Source of the DNA: Phallusia fumigata
Lineage: Eukaryota; Chordata; Ascidiacea; Phlebobranchia; Ascidiidae
Direction of reading: 5' to 3'
DNA: 64,000 bases
Assembly: GCA_008931825.1 (NCBI GenBank)
Contig: QXVZ01006765.1
Coordinates: 124,827-188,826, forward strand
The notes under the pieces were generated by a model that did not search any database, was not told where the DNA came from, and was given only the letters and a program-made list of their open reading frames with translations. This document shows, piece by piece, positions 33,009 through 45,172 of the stretch. The translations under genes and the position numbers were made by a program. Within the stretch, counting starts at the first letter, position 1. Each line of letters starts with the position of its first letter.

Positions 33009-36000
33009 TCACGCCTTGATGCTTTCGGGGCTGGTCGGAGGTATTGTGACGTCAGAAGGGGTGATTTCTAGTGCGGCGCGAAGCATTGGGGTCTGCACAG
33101 GCCAGCGAGGTCGGGTCACGGTCAAATCAGGTTTGGTTCCATCGACGATTTGCTCCCTGGCGTCCATTTCATGTATAGGTTTTTTCTCACCAGTGACACA
33201 AAGGAGTTTAACCTCCAGAGGACCAAGATGGAGATATTCCTGCAGGTCAAAGTTTGTGTGCTGAGATAGTGAAGCTTTGCTGTTTGTTTTATTATAGGTT
33301 AGAGGCTTTTTAATATAAGGTAGTTGTATTGTCAGCTTGTAATTTGAACGACCGACCCTGGGAATGCAAGGTGTTGTACCTTTTACAAAAGTCTCTATGC
33401 AGATGCTGTTGTAAAATTAATTCCAAAAGCCCAGATTTCGATTGTAACAAATGACTGATAAAAGGGCTGCACTGATCAAAACTTATGGTGCATAAATTCT
33501 GCACAAATTTGTATTTGAAAGAGATGACTTAATTTCAATTTCAAGTTTTCAGCATTAGAAAAACAAAAAACCAAACCAGACATGTCAACTCATCACTTTG
33601 CCAGTACAAAGTAGTTGGAATAACCAGTAGTTCAGGTTGGCAACAATTTACAAGGTATCATATCAAAACATGATTTTACAGCTCTTACCATATCTTTTTC
33701 CAAATCATAAGCTTCCTCATCTTGATCCTCGTCTTCATCCAACTCTGTCTGTGCTGGCATGATGGAAAATACTTTGTCCTCCACTGCTGCTTGCATAGCG
33801 CTTCTGGGGCGATCTTCAATTGCTAAAGATTGGCAGCTCAATAAAGTTAGCAAAACTGCTGTATTTTTAACAGGGCTTTATCGTGCTTGATGCTTTTTAA
33901 ATAGCTTTAGCACAACTTACTTTTGATCCTGATTGGTAACACTTTTAAAGGGACAGCCAAAGCTACTGAAAGTGGTTTACAAATTTCAAGTGCAACGGGA
34001 GTTAAGCAATGTTCAGTAAATTATAAACAACAAGAGTGTTAAGGTTTAGGACTGACATTGTCTTCAATGAAAACGTACTGCAGTAAAGTAGTTTTTCTTG
34101 ATGCATGGGATAAAATTGTGTAATTTGTGTGGACATGAAAATCAAAAGCTTGCTAACATTTGAAATCAGTAAATTTACTAGGATAGTAATGCTATCACAA
34201 CATTATGCAACAATGGAAAAATTGCATTGGATTAAAATACACACTGATTAAAGTTGCATTGCATTCAATATCGCACGATCAGTACCCTTTTGGACAGGAG
34301 TATATGAATCCGGAGTACTACCACCATCTTTGTACACAGACATTTGCTTCATATCCATGTCTGCCATATTTTCATCCACTAGAGCGTCGTTTTCAACAAA
34401 CTGGGTCATATAAAAGTTTCTGGAAAATGTCAGGCTCTACATTAGGAGACAAAAAGCTAATATGACATATAAAGGAAAGGTTGTAACCTTGAAATTTTAA
34501 GGTCTTCCTGTCGACAGTCTAGCAACTCGCTGATAATTTCCAAGTTTTCACGTTCAAGGTCTTCTAATTTTTCACGAAGGTGTTGTTCTTGTGCTCTAGT
34601 GTGAAGCAAAAACTAAGGATTACTGTTTAAACAAAAATATGTCAATAATGCTGTTAGTAGTTAATAATGTAAGAAACAATAAGGTATCATGTAACTATAT
34701 CTTTTAGTACAGCCATACATATTAATTACATGAAAATTTTGATTTAAAATATTCACCTAAATCAAAAACATGTGAGGTTTGGCCAATAATGTGTAGTCAA
34801 ACTCTTTGCGGTGACAATTTAAAAGGATCATACAAATTTTAATGAAAATGAAGAAAAATGAAAAGCAAACCAATTACAAAAAACGTTTCATTTTTGCTCA
34901 CAAACTACCAAAAAATACTACAGATAAAACTATTTGTAAATAGAAACAACCCTATTGCATGCTAGATCCATGCTTAACAGGCAATTCTAAGCACATGTGG
35001 TTTATCAAATGTTGTTTAGACACAAGTAAATATTCAGAAATAGTCACAAACCTGTGAATCTCAGCCTCATTTTTAAGCCATTCATTTTCATGAACTTCTT
35101 GTACACTTATGGGATCAAGTTTTCCCATGGCTTTCTCAGATGCTAAATGTTTTTGTTCGGCCATACATCTGTCCATGTGAGATTTGACTTCCATTTTTGC
35201 AGCATCAAGTTGCTTCTTCAAATGAGCTGAGACACCAGTGAAGCAGTAGCAATTATATAGGATAAATATTAAACAGTAAACCAAACTAAAAATGGAGATT
35301 TTAAGCAGCACCAATATTTTTTACAGTATTCCATAAGTTTTACAATACCCTACCTAAAATATATATTTTTTAAGTTGGACCTAAACACCTCCAGCATCTA
35401 AATAAAACTTTTTTTTGTAAACAATCTATTTAAATGCAAAAGTAATGCTTTTAAAAGCATTTGTGCAACAGCACTCTTTCATCTTAAGTTTTTGAAGCAT
35501 CCATTTGCAAAGGCCAAAAGTGACATTTTACAACAAAAACATAAGGTACACAAAAGTGTTCTGTCGAGCCAAGATCTGAGCATCTCATGGTAGTAATCAG
35601 TGACAACATCACACATTTGTGATGTAACAATGTATTAGTTGACCAATCATTCTAAAAAAATTAAATTGCATCCCACTTTTTTTTAAACTTTAAATGTGGC
35701 AGCATCTCTATAACAGTAAATAAAGGTTTATAGCACTATGTGACTGTTCAATCAGTTTCATTATACACACTAGCTGACGATAGGCATAGCTTACCACACA
35801 TGTCATCAAAGTTGTTCTGCATGTCCTCCAACTCAAAATCAAGCAAATGAATCTACAAAATAAATTAAATGATTGTTTTACAAAAATCTTGGAAATTCAT
35901 GAAATTTAGTTTTTTTATTATGTTATTTTGCACCTGAGTTTTGTGTTCATCTGCCCCTACTTCCCTGTAACTGGTCCAGAAATCCACTTCTGAACGTAGC

Positions 36001-37380
36001 TTGGCATAATCCTGGTCAGTTCTGGCAATTTTAATTCTCAGTTCTGTGGGAAAAGAGTCAGAGGTATTAAGCTTTGATAAGATAAAGCAGCATGTTCAGT
36101 CATTCTTCTCTTGTAAGTTTAAAAAATTGTTAATGTTATATATACTCGAAATTTGTTTGCATTATTTTTGATTTTGTGTTTAATAAGGCGGTAAAGGCGG
36201 TATAAAAGTATCACATTAAATGTTTGCTGTAGTTAAAACAAATGCAGCGATACTCATAAAATATGCAGCCAGACCTAAAAACTCACTGAACCAATAATGT
36301 TCGCCAAATACAAACAAACAAATTTCACCATCAAGTGATTCTTCCTCCATCCTTCCAGCATCCCATTTTTCTTTCAGTGCCTGTTCCACATGTTCACTGT
36401 TGTAAACTTCCTTCTGTTCCAACTCCTGCTCTTGTTCCTTTGCTTGTCGCAGCAAGGTCTTGATGTGAATAAACTGCTCATCTTTTAACCTGGCATTCTG
36501 TAAGGGTGCATGACACAATGTTAGCAGTCAAGTTGGCTTTGTTTCAAAAAATATTTTCGACTATTTTTCATTAACTTGGAATATAGCACAAACATAGCTA
36601 TTGTCCTTTAATTGTCTAATTAGTACTAAACTGGTTTATTAATGAAATGTAAACATTTATTGACATTGTATTACAATATTCCTTTTTTTGTTTTATATCA
36701 AAGTAATCATTCAACCGCTTTGCATATCATACAAATATCTTTAGGCCATATTATAAAAACCTTTGCAGATGATCTGAACAATTAGTAGATTCATGAATAT
36801 TTACCCTTTCTTGGTATCGCTTGTTCTTCTCTTTGAGGCCTTTGATTTCAAACTGAAGTTCTTCGGAAGTTTTCTCTTTCACTTGGATTCTGCAAGTCAA
36901 AGTGTGAGTGCTCAGTGAAAAATTCAAACCACATTGCAATATGTAAAATATATTTATCAGACTGTGCACAATTGCACAGTGCAAGATAAAAGTGAATTAG
37001 ACAGTGGTTTGTGTATCATTAAAATGTCAGGGTGTTTTATGCTGTTAAGTTTATCATAAAGATACACATAAGAAATTATGACACTTGCTAAAACATAAAT
37101 ATTTACAAAACTGGTCAAATTCTTTGCTGCCCAAAAAACTGGTACAGCTGTTTATTGTAGCAGTGATTATATTGCAGCATCCAGCCTAAAATTGGTATTA
37201 TGGGGTTTTAACTCTGTCAAGTAGGCTGTAAGAGGGCACTTCAGTTACCAGTGCCACTCGCAACAGAACTTACTGAAAAGCCATTATTGCTTCTTTCAGT
37301 GACATCTCATCCTCCCTTTTCCCACTCTTCTTCTTTGCTTTGCCTCCCCCCTTCCCCTTTTTCTTGCCCTTTTTAGCCAT
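33009..37380 (-). CDS. CCDC83: CCDC83, 411 aa coiled-coil protein, 10 exons
   Basis: Coiled-coil domain-containing protein 83. Exons 37380-37274, 36889-36805, 36497-36329, 36043-35934, 35852-35795, 35226-35052, 34595-34488, 33965-33921, 33836-33689 and 33239-33009 total 1,236 nt in one frame, 411 aa, against about 413 in human. After a Lys/Gly-rich N-terminus come EELQFEIKGLKEKNKRYQER and LKDEQFIHIKTLLRQ, which match the conserved start of the CCDC83 coiled coil. ENEWLKNEAEIHR and ELLDCRQEDLKI follow, and a conserved C-terminal block YLHLGPLEVKLL. Exon 8 (45 nt) and the acceptor of exon 9 are the least certain; they were chosen because they keep the frame and give family length. The molecular role is poorly known; expression in ciliated or testis tissue is expected from the family. 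Confidence 0.9.
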
Positions 37381-37771
37381 TTAAACCTAAATTGTAGTAA
37401 CCTGCATTGCCAAGCAGCAATTTAAAGAAAACAAAAATAACTCCAGTAGGTGAGGGTAACATGGTGAAATGGAAATTTTAAAAATGTTTAGCTTGTGCAA
37501 ATACTTTGAACAAATTATCCAAGTTACTGCAATTGTGATAGCTCAAACATGAAACCTCAGTGTCATTTGTTTAAACCTACAAAATTTGAATAACTAACAC
37601 CTTTAAAAACAATGAAACTGCTACATCTAAGACAGAAGTTATATTTTGGCCATCACTTAGTCTATATTCAGTCCACAAAACATTAAAATTCATCAATTTC
37701 ACTTCACTCATGTAATGAATTTCATAACATGTTACAAACTATCAAAACAATTTTAACAAAAAAACCCCAGT
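37381..37771. promoter_or_regulatory. 391-bp spacer between RBM48 stop and CCDC83 start
   Basis: On the minus strand no AATAAA follows the RBM48 stop. Acceptor-like AGs (CAATTTAG/GTTTAA directly before the CCDC83 ATG, and AATGCAG/GTTACT at 37402-37403) could take a spliced leader or a 5' UTR exon. A dicistronic arrangement is possible, because ascidians are known to use spliced-leader trans-splicing. Confidence 0.35.
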
Positions 37772-38806
37772 TTAGCTCACATCAGGGTCTTTTGAATTGT
37801 TTTTCATTACAATATGTCGAGGTCGAAATGGTGGTGGCTTAAAATTTAAATTCACTTTTTTAGCCAGTGTAGTTGATTCATTAACATCTCTTTTGCTGAA
37901 TTCATTTAAATCCTTGTTCATAACTGTGACAACTTTTTGATGAAAATACCCTGTTCGAGTTTTTAGGCGGGATGCCTTTTTAACAATGACTTTGGAACTG
38001 TCCTGGAGATTTATAAGTTCAACATCTTTGTTTTCTGGGACACAAAGTAAACTTTTGCTCTCCTCTTCAGCAAATGTGTTTCTTTGGTACGGATAAGATG
38101 GAGGTGGAGGTGGGGGCAAAAATAAAGGAATGCCCAGGTTGTTACAGGGAATTGGGTTGTGCGGATTTTGTTCAACAACAGGATAATTCACCATGATACT
38201 AGATGATTGATTGTTTTGGGCAGTGGTATTTGGTTGAGATAAATCTTCTGTTGATACTGGATTGTTCACTTTCTTTTTAGGTACTTCAACATTTGTGATG
38301 TTTGCGGTTTGACTGTTATTGGATTTTCTTGTCGCATGGCTGTTTTTGCCTTTGTTGACTCTTTTGGATTCCTTTTCTAGTACCTTTGTGCGAAGAGTCA
38401 CAGATTGCCTCCGATATATAATTTTTTCTCTTACGTCAGACACAGTTTCATACTCTGGAGCATAAAACACATGCAACATGCCCCCATAGAAGTATTTCTC
38501 ATCAGCATATTTTTTTGCAGTTTTTGCAGCTTGTATATCTTGAAATTCAATCAAATAGGTTTTGACGAATTCCTCTTGAGGATAGTCTGGTAATTCTCTG
38601 GCATGTTTTAAGGTTCCAAAGTCAGAAAACAACTTGATCAAATCACTTTCCAATGCTGGACTTGGAACCTCAGTGACAATTAAATACTTTGATTCGGTAT
38701 TGACAGTGAATACCCGCACAGACGTTTTACGCTTTCCTTTTCGGTAGCTGGGTCTTGTCTCACAGTATTCCCTTTTAATGTGATGACCAGGTACATCTTC
38801 TTCCAT
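37772..38806 (-). CDS. RBM48: RBM48, 344 aa, single exon
   Basis: RNA-binding motif protein 48, a partner of ARMC7 in splicing of minor (U12-type) introns. It starts at a true ATG (MEEDVPGHHIKREYCETRPS). The YRKGKRKTSVRVFTVN block before the RRM is characteristic of the family. The RRM runs about residues 38-120 (SKYLIVTEVPS, LIKLFSDFGTL, YLIEFQDIQAAKTA, FYGGMLHVFYAPE). After it comes a low-complexity, Asn/Ser-rich linker, a proline run before SYPYQ and a basic tail. Human RBM48 is 367 aa, so the length fits. The gene has no intron here, unlike all its neighbours; an old retrocopy that replaced the spliced gene is possible, but the frame is fully open. Confidence 0.93.
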   Translation of the reverse strand: MEEDVPGHHIKREYCETRPSYRKGKRKTSVRVFTVNTESKYLIVTEVPSPALESDLIKLFSDFGTLKHARELPDYPQEEFVKTYLIEFQDIQAAKTAKKYADEKYFYGGMLHVFYAPEYETVSDVREKIIYRRQSVTLRTKVLEKESKRVNKGKNSHATRKSNNSQTANITNVEVPKKKVNNPVSTEDLSQPNTTAQNNQSSSIMVNYPVVEQNPHNPIPCNNLGIPLFLPPPPPPSYPYQRNTFAEEESKSLLCVPENKDVELINLQDSSKVIVKKASRLKTRTGYFHQKVVTVMNKDLNEFSKRDVNESTTLAKKVNLNFKPPPFRPRHIVMKNNSKDPDVS

Positions 38807-39065
38807 TTTTTAAGAAGATATTCTCTACTACATTTGCATTAATAGTCACACAATATTTTATAACCTCTTGAAGCTTTGATAATTACTTTGTAAACAGACA
38901 AGTTAAAAATGATCGAATCACAAGTTCGCATTTTCATGAACAAACTAAAAAAACCCGTTTTTGAAATAGATTTGATCACAATAAATAGTCAACATGATTC
39001 ACAAAACAACGAAATTAAAAATCCAATCGGAAATAGTTTTGGGCCCTGCTTTTACATTTTCTTTA

Positions 39066-39082
39066 GCGCCACCTACTGGCGG
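39066..39082 (-). promoter_or_regulatory. CTCF-like motif upstream of RBM48
   Basis: Read on the minus strand it is CCGCCAGTAGGTGGCGC, which fits the CTCF core CCASYAGRKGGCRS at every core position. It lies 260 bp upstream of the RBM48 ATG, between two divergent units. Whether this species has a CTCF that binds it is not shown. Confidence 0.35.
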
Positions 39083-39493
39083 TAACTAGGTACAGAACCG
39101 GTGTTTCCCCGAAACTGCATTTGAAAAAAATCAATTTCGTGACTCGTGTGCCTGCAATTATTAAGTGCTACCTTTATGTTGTTGGTTTCATTATCAAAAA
39201 AATATCAGCTGTTTACGTTTTTCTTCGCAAATGTTTTCACCCAACAGTTTGCAGTATTTGGTGTCATACAAAAATGGGGCTAAAGTATTTATTTTATTTT
39301 ATATGATAACACACCTAAAGTTTGCCGCCTTTTTTTAGCTGTGAGGTTAGTTTGTGTTAGGAAGCTTTTTTGCACTCTCCAACGGATTTAGTGTTTCAAA
39401 CCAACATTTAATGGGGGTAAGGTTGTATTTTTAAAATCTTTATGTGGCAGCAAAAAAAACTTGATTTAATTGTAAAAAGGAACAAGATCACGT

Positions 39494-39810
39494 ATGAGAG
39501 AAATAAAGCAGAAAAGGTAAGTACTAAAATGCAAGTGTTGTTCTGGACAACCACCTTAAACACAACGTTTTTCACTTGAAATTGAAACAGTTTTGCAGGA
39601 TGTTGCTATATAATCAGAGCGTTGGCTGGTGAAGGAATCAATGTTATAAATGCATTTTTTGTTTGCATGACATTGGAGTCAGCCCACACAGAGTTGGAGA
39701 CACTTTTGTTTTTGATTCTTAACAATTCTATAATCTGTAACGTGGAGGTTTTATGGATCTCGGAGGAATTGTCATTTAAAAAAACGAAACAAGGTATTTT
39801 GTTGGTTTAA
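39494..39810 (+). CDS. Possible two-exon 80-aa gene, unrecognised
   Basis: ATG 39494 reads MREIKQK to a GAAAAG/GTAAGT donor (39516/39517). An AAACAG acceptor at 39590 resumes in frame as FAGCCYIIRALAGEGINVIN and runs to a stop at 39810. The product is 80 aa, with a hydrophobic middle (VINAFFVC) and a helix-like TELETLLFLILNN, and lies divergent from RBM48, with which it could share a promoter. No family was recognised and no AATAAA is seen near the end. An alternative donor (CAAG/GTATTT) near the end could extend it. Confidence 0.35.
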
Positions 39811-40134
39811 TCATCTTGTTTGTTGTATAAATGTAACTGTGACGACTAGTATTTTAGCACACAAAACATTTTAATTGTATTTTCATGAACTACAGTAAAT
39901 CATGCTATAGAAGAACTAGGTAAACAACTTCAGTTTGTACAAAAAGTCAAAACTTGGCAGTAGAAGGGTAATCAACACAAAAACTTCTGCTTCAGAGAAT
40001 CACAGCATTAGGAAATCGCATGTAGTTCTTAAACACAAGAAACGGCTGAAGACTTTCCAAATTTACCCCCAAAATTCAGACAAAGGCTCACAATGATTTG
40101 ACGAGAAACACAACTAGTCTTAAATTTCACACTA

Positions 40135-43100
40135 TTACTCTTGAGACATCAGAGCAACTTTTTCGTTTGGCTCTGCAAAGCTCGATGGGTAAGCTTTTCC
40201 TTCGGGACTTCTTTCCGGAGACATGATTGGTCGAGGCAGAGGACGTTCCCTGTCATCTTTTCGATAATCAGAAAATCGCGATTCGGGAAGAGAAACTCCT
40301 TCTTTTGCCCGTGATGCGCACAAAAGTTGCAGCGGCAAAGCATACCTTGACTCAAACTCGTGGGATCCAAAAGACGGTGACAATTTTGTAAAATAGTTGC
40401 CACCGTGTGGCGCTAACGATTCGGCAAGTGCGTTTTTAAGGACGCCAGCATTGGGGGCAGCGAACATCGACTCCCGCGAGCTGGAAAGCATTCCTGATAG
40501 AAATGGGATTGAGAACGCACTGGATGGGGATGGAAATTTCGTTGAAGGTTGTCCGCTTGGGGGCGACGTGGATCTTTTTGGTGAATGGTCATCGTGAGTT
40601 GGATGCTCGTTTAGGATTGGCTTGACGGGAGTAAACTTGGCTGACATGGTTGGGCCTGTAAACAGATTTACTTGATAAGGTTGGTTAGTGGTTTTAGAAA
40701 CTTTGCTACTGTTTCATATTTCTTCCCGGGTGTACGCGTTGTCCCTAATTGCCAAAAATTTAACCCTGTTGTTCGGCCTTTTTAGTCATATTTGATGACT
40801 TACCTAGAGTGGTGGAGTGGCTGCAGTTTTCTAGCTCCCTCTCGTGGTTAGATGCCTCAACTTTCTCTTGTCTCCGCCATTTTGCTCGCCGGTTCTGGAA
40901 CCAGACCTGTGTGGTACAAATAGCAAAGTTGTTAACACACGGGTTAACTCAGTCCGGTTTTAAAGAAAACTGCTTCTCGTGCCCGATATTTTTCTGTAAT
41001 ATAATGGTAGACAAATTGATGACAAAAACGACATCTTTTTATTTCTAACGTTTCGGTAAAATCTAATCCCGCTATCAGTGCTGAAGAAAGATTATGATCA
41101 GTTCCGTGTGTTGCGTGCATGTCGCAATTTGGCAAGCACTGGTATAAATTTAGCTTTTACACACTTGTCAGTTGCAACGTCGTCATTCTCCACCTAACTA
41201 AATGAAAACCTTTGGCCCTTAAAGTGACTTTTCACCCAATTAGGTAAAAAGCATCTCTGGCCAACAGTTTGTTTTTATTTTGGGAAAAGTAATTTCGCCA
41301 ATCTAAATAGAAAATCTATTGGCCACTCTAAAAACAGCCTTATTTGCATGTGTGGTAAAAAGGTCGCCACTGATTATACTGTGGGACTTTTAGGTGATAA
41401 AAAACCCATTCGATACACTTTATTCTCTAATCTGTTCCATCTGCGAAAAATCAAGATGCAAAATCTGATTGAAGGCCCTGACAGGTGACGGTAATTCATT
41501 ATTCAAGATCTTTCAGCTCGCTTCCACAATAAAACGCTCACTTTCTGTCAAGAAGTATCTCTCGGCGATTTACAAGTTTACAGATTGGGACGCATTGTGG
41601 TCGCGTTTTTGGCACCTCTGCTTAACTGTTCACCCCGATTAAATCGGGCGCCCCTATGATTGCGCGGCGACAGACCGCAAAATGAATTAATGATAAGCAT
41701 TTGTAGCATTGCCTGATGGGAGAAGTTGCGAAAAAGCACCCGCGTTTAATTACCTGCCCTAGGGATCTTTTTTTTCGGTTTATTATTTGTCATGAATTAT
41801 CCATACGTAGTTTAGCAACATTGGGTCGGGGACAGGCTTCAATCCCATCCAGCAATGGCCGTGACTTGCAGATGGCTGATTTTTACAACTCGTCGTTAAT
41901 TATGCATTTCAAATTACGGCCTCCTTGTGCTTTGTTGCCATCGCTGAGTGCGCAATTGGCCGGCTGGGGATTGAACAAAAGTCTGCAGTCAATCACGTTA
42001 TGTCAAGTGGGCCCTGATTCATTAGCATTATGTTGTGCATTTTTAGCACCAAGAGATTATCTTTACTTCGACGCAAAATCATCCTTTGCATTCTTTTGCA
42101 ATGAAAATTATTTTAGCACGGAAAACATTACGGGTCAGAAAACAATTTTTTGCTTTCTCCGCGCTAAGTCGCTAAATCTCTCCAAATGAATGGAATCAAC
42201 GAGGCAGACGTTAAAGCTGTTCGTTTTAAAATCAATTACAAAACTATTTGTATGTTGTCATTTTTTTGTTGTTTGGTAAAACTCGCGGGATTTAAAATCG
42301 AACTGAGTGTGTTTTTAAAAGTAAAAACTTAAAATAAAACTTAAAAACTAGTCGCCTTACTGCTAGGTATTCGCCCAACACACTACTGATCATGAGTGTA
42401 AGTATTCGCTGCGTATAAGTGCTGGCCACTAATCGTTTAACGGATTAAGGTTATTCAGCCAACTGGCGATATGTGGTCAATTGCCAGTCCGGATTTACAT
42501 ATTAATTGCACCATATGTCATACCCCGATTGTACAAAATGTTGTTGTAAAAGAGACGATTTCTTCTTAATTTATCAAGTGACTGTATAACAATATTTATT
42601 AAAAAATAACACAAACAAATCAATTAAGGCGCTTGTTTTGAACTGGGGCATGTCATAGTTATTTGTTTTCTAAAGATGTTGATTAATAAAACTGCGATTC
42701 AAGTTTAACCTTTTTGAAACTTATAAGCGAGTCTAACCAGTTAAAGCGGGTTCATCATGACTATAAAACTTTAAAAATCCAATATTTCTAGGCACATAGC
42801 GGGTTATACAACCTATCAAATGAGAACTAAAAGCGGTCAGATGTTTTTTTTATTAATTAGTGTACAATTTTCTCACCTGAACTCTAACTTCGGGTAAATT
42901 AATTTTGGTCGCCAACTCTTCGCGACTGTACACGTCCGGATAATGTGATCTCTCAAATGCGCGTTCAAGTTCGTGGAGTTGAAAGGTCGTGAAGGTCGTT
43001 CTGTTCCGACGCAATTTCTTTTTGTTGTCAGAGTCAGACAAGGTCGGCGACTTTTCTGTAAACCAAAGTCGGGTTGCTCGCATTTCGCACAAAATTATTG

Positions 43101-45172
43101 AAAGTTAAATGTTATTTTTTACGTTTTATGCAACAAATGTTCACTCGTTTCCAAAATTATTCTCAGATTTATTTATTTTGGTAACAATAATAAATCACTT
43201 GTAATGTTAAAATTTTGTAGGACTCTAATTTGACAGACCAACCTGCCGGCGATCGGTCAAATGTCTCGTTATTTCGTTGACTTATTTCGTGTCTGTGATT
43301 AGCAGCTTGCTGTCCGCTGTTCCAGAATCCTTGTTCTGCAGGGGAAAAACAAATCGATACTAACAATGAGAAAAATGACATAACCGCCTGTCCTTACGCC
43401 AATGTGTTTTAAATTATTTCGTCAACATTCTTTACGTATCGACTGTGTCTATTTTCACCTTGCGAAAGAGCTTTTTTGTGCGCGATTCTGTCGTACATTT
43501 CCTGTTTTTCACATGTCGTGGAACCGCTGCACCGGCGATTTGGAACCCCTTCGTTCCAACGGTTGTGTGGCTTGGCCTTGAAACTATCAATATCGGGTTT
43601 TGTCTTTTCTGATTCACGTAGATAGCGATCCAGGAAGGCAGAACGTCTGTCTTTTGCTTCATCTGGGCCGTTTCGTCCCTTTTCAGCAAGAAACGAATAC
43701 ATGGCAAGCATGTTATTATTACTGTTGTTGTCGCTTTTACTTGGGATGTTCGACTTGAAAATCGGCTCGCCCGCCACTTGCGCTGTGTCCAAGTCGTCGT
43801 TGGAAACGTCGATTTCGTCATCACTGCTCCCAACGTCATCATCGTCGTCAAGGTAACGCTCGCGTGGCGTCATCGGTCGCTCAGCTGCGTTTTTTTGCTG
43901 AAGCATCATCATGGCTGGTGGGAACATCCACTTTATCGGATTTGGCAAACCGCTGCTTTCAAGAGCCTTTGCGTACATTTGTTGTATAGCGGAGGTGGCG
44001 CTTGAATCCATTGCCCTCATCGGGTCGCTGTGTAACAGAGCAGCAAGAAGTAGATCTCGTTCCATGTTGTCAACACTTTTAGAGTCACGTGTAGAACCGG
44101 TAAACTCCGAAGTTGTTGTTTTTGCTTCCTGCGTGGTTTTGGGCCTTCGTGGCGATACTGCGTCGTTTTTACTGTCGATCCGCATTTTTTTCTTTGGATT
44201 CCCTCTCACTTCCGCCGATGTCGCCTCCAGTGCTTCACGTTTTCCATCACAGCCGTCCGGATTCGGTACAGACTTCATCGAATTTCCGTTTTCCGATCCT
44301 ATATTGGCCTGGCCAAATGGCAAAAAGAAACTTTCCTCTGCCGGTTTTCTGTCTGCCGACGCTGCCAGCGTAAAGGGTGATATTTCATCGGAATTTTTTG
44401 ACGATGGTAGCAACAGCTTCGTTGGATCTTCATTACTTTTAAAATGCACCAACGGGTTGACAGCCTCACGGTTTGATTCAGAAACAGTGGGCGAACTTCT
44501 GATGTTGCAAGCCTTGTACTGTGTTTCTTTCTCAGCATTGTGTTTAGGTTCTCCCTCGATAGCCTTTTCCGAGCTATCTGTTTTATTGACTTGGTAAGTT
44601 GTGTTACTGTCCGGTTGCGGCTTGTCGCTCGAATGCTCACGCAAACGTCGCGAAACCTCGCTTTTGAAACTCACTTGATCCTCTTTCGAGTTTCGTCGCT
44701 TCGTGCTCGCTTGTTCATTTGAAAATCTTTCCTGTCTTGCACCAATACCCGCGAAGTGCATAGCGTTTTGATGCTGCTGCAAAATCGAGTCTTGTAACTC
44801 GTGCGAGTTGTACCCGTACAATGACGAGTACATCTGTTCCAAGTAACCGCCCAGGACCTCCCGTACCGCGGGTTGTGGATAATGACCAAACAATCCGGGC
44901 TTCAGTTCTGTTCCGTCATGCTTGATCTTGTTGGTGCCTGCGTTGAACATCATAGCTGCATATTGCCTTTGCATCAACGCGGCATTGTTGAAAGCACTAC
45001 CAGGCATAGTAAACTTTCCATCTTGACCACTCTTGCCGTCTTCGTATTGATACTGTGCGTTCATCGTCGGAGGCTGTTCGGAAGGTTCTGAGAGTTTTCG
45101 TTTCGGCGGCGACGCGTTTGTCGTTGTTACATCATAATTGGGCGACGTCGTCTCGGCGCCGTTCGAATCCAT
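40135..45172 (-). CDS. RAX: Rx/Rax-type paired-like homeobox gene, 869 aa, 5 exons
   Basis: Sequence-specific transcription factor of the retinal homeobox class, needed for eye and anterior neural fate in chordates. Exons 45172-43459, 43335-43243, 43055-42877, 40906-40804 and 40655-40135 join in phase. The homeodomain (about residues 617-676) reads [40 protein letters not shown], then [19 protein letters not shown], with Gln50 and the usual intron between VQ and VW. It is nearly Rx-identical. The 571-codon first exon is unusual: vertebrate Rax is near 350 aa. It holds NLS-like PPKRKLSE and PKKKMRID and an acidic run [14 protein letters not shown] (about 442-456). I see no clear octapeptide and only a doubtful OAR-like stretch ([14 protein letters not shown]) in the last exon. 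The start is the first true ATG; the longer frame upstream has no ATG. Confidence 0.92.
40907..42876. other. Rx intron 3 (inside the homeodomain), candidate enhancer
   Basis: 2.0 kb intron. Homeodomain-type TAAT cores cluster at 41685-41900 (ATGAATTAATGAT, GTTTAATTACC, ATGAATTATCC, GTTAATTATGC). The 157-codon plus ORF at 41716 has no splice or family support. The enhancer call is inference. Confidence 0.3.

Noticed and set aside
41716-42189. 157-aa plus-strand ORF
   Set aside because: Lies in Rx intron 3, random-looking composition, no family recognised.
43911-44597. 228-aa plus-strand ORF
   Set aside because: Antisense shadow of the long Rx exon 1; no splice or family support.
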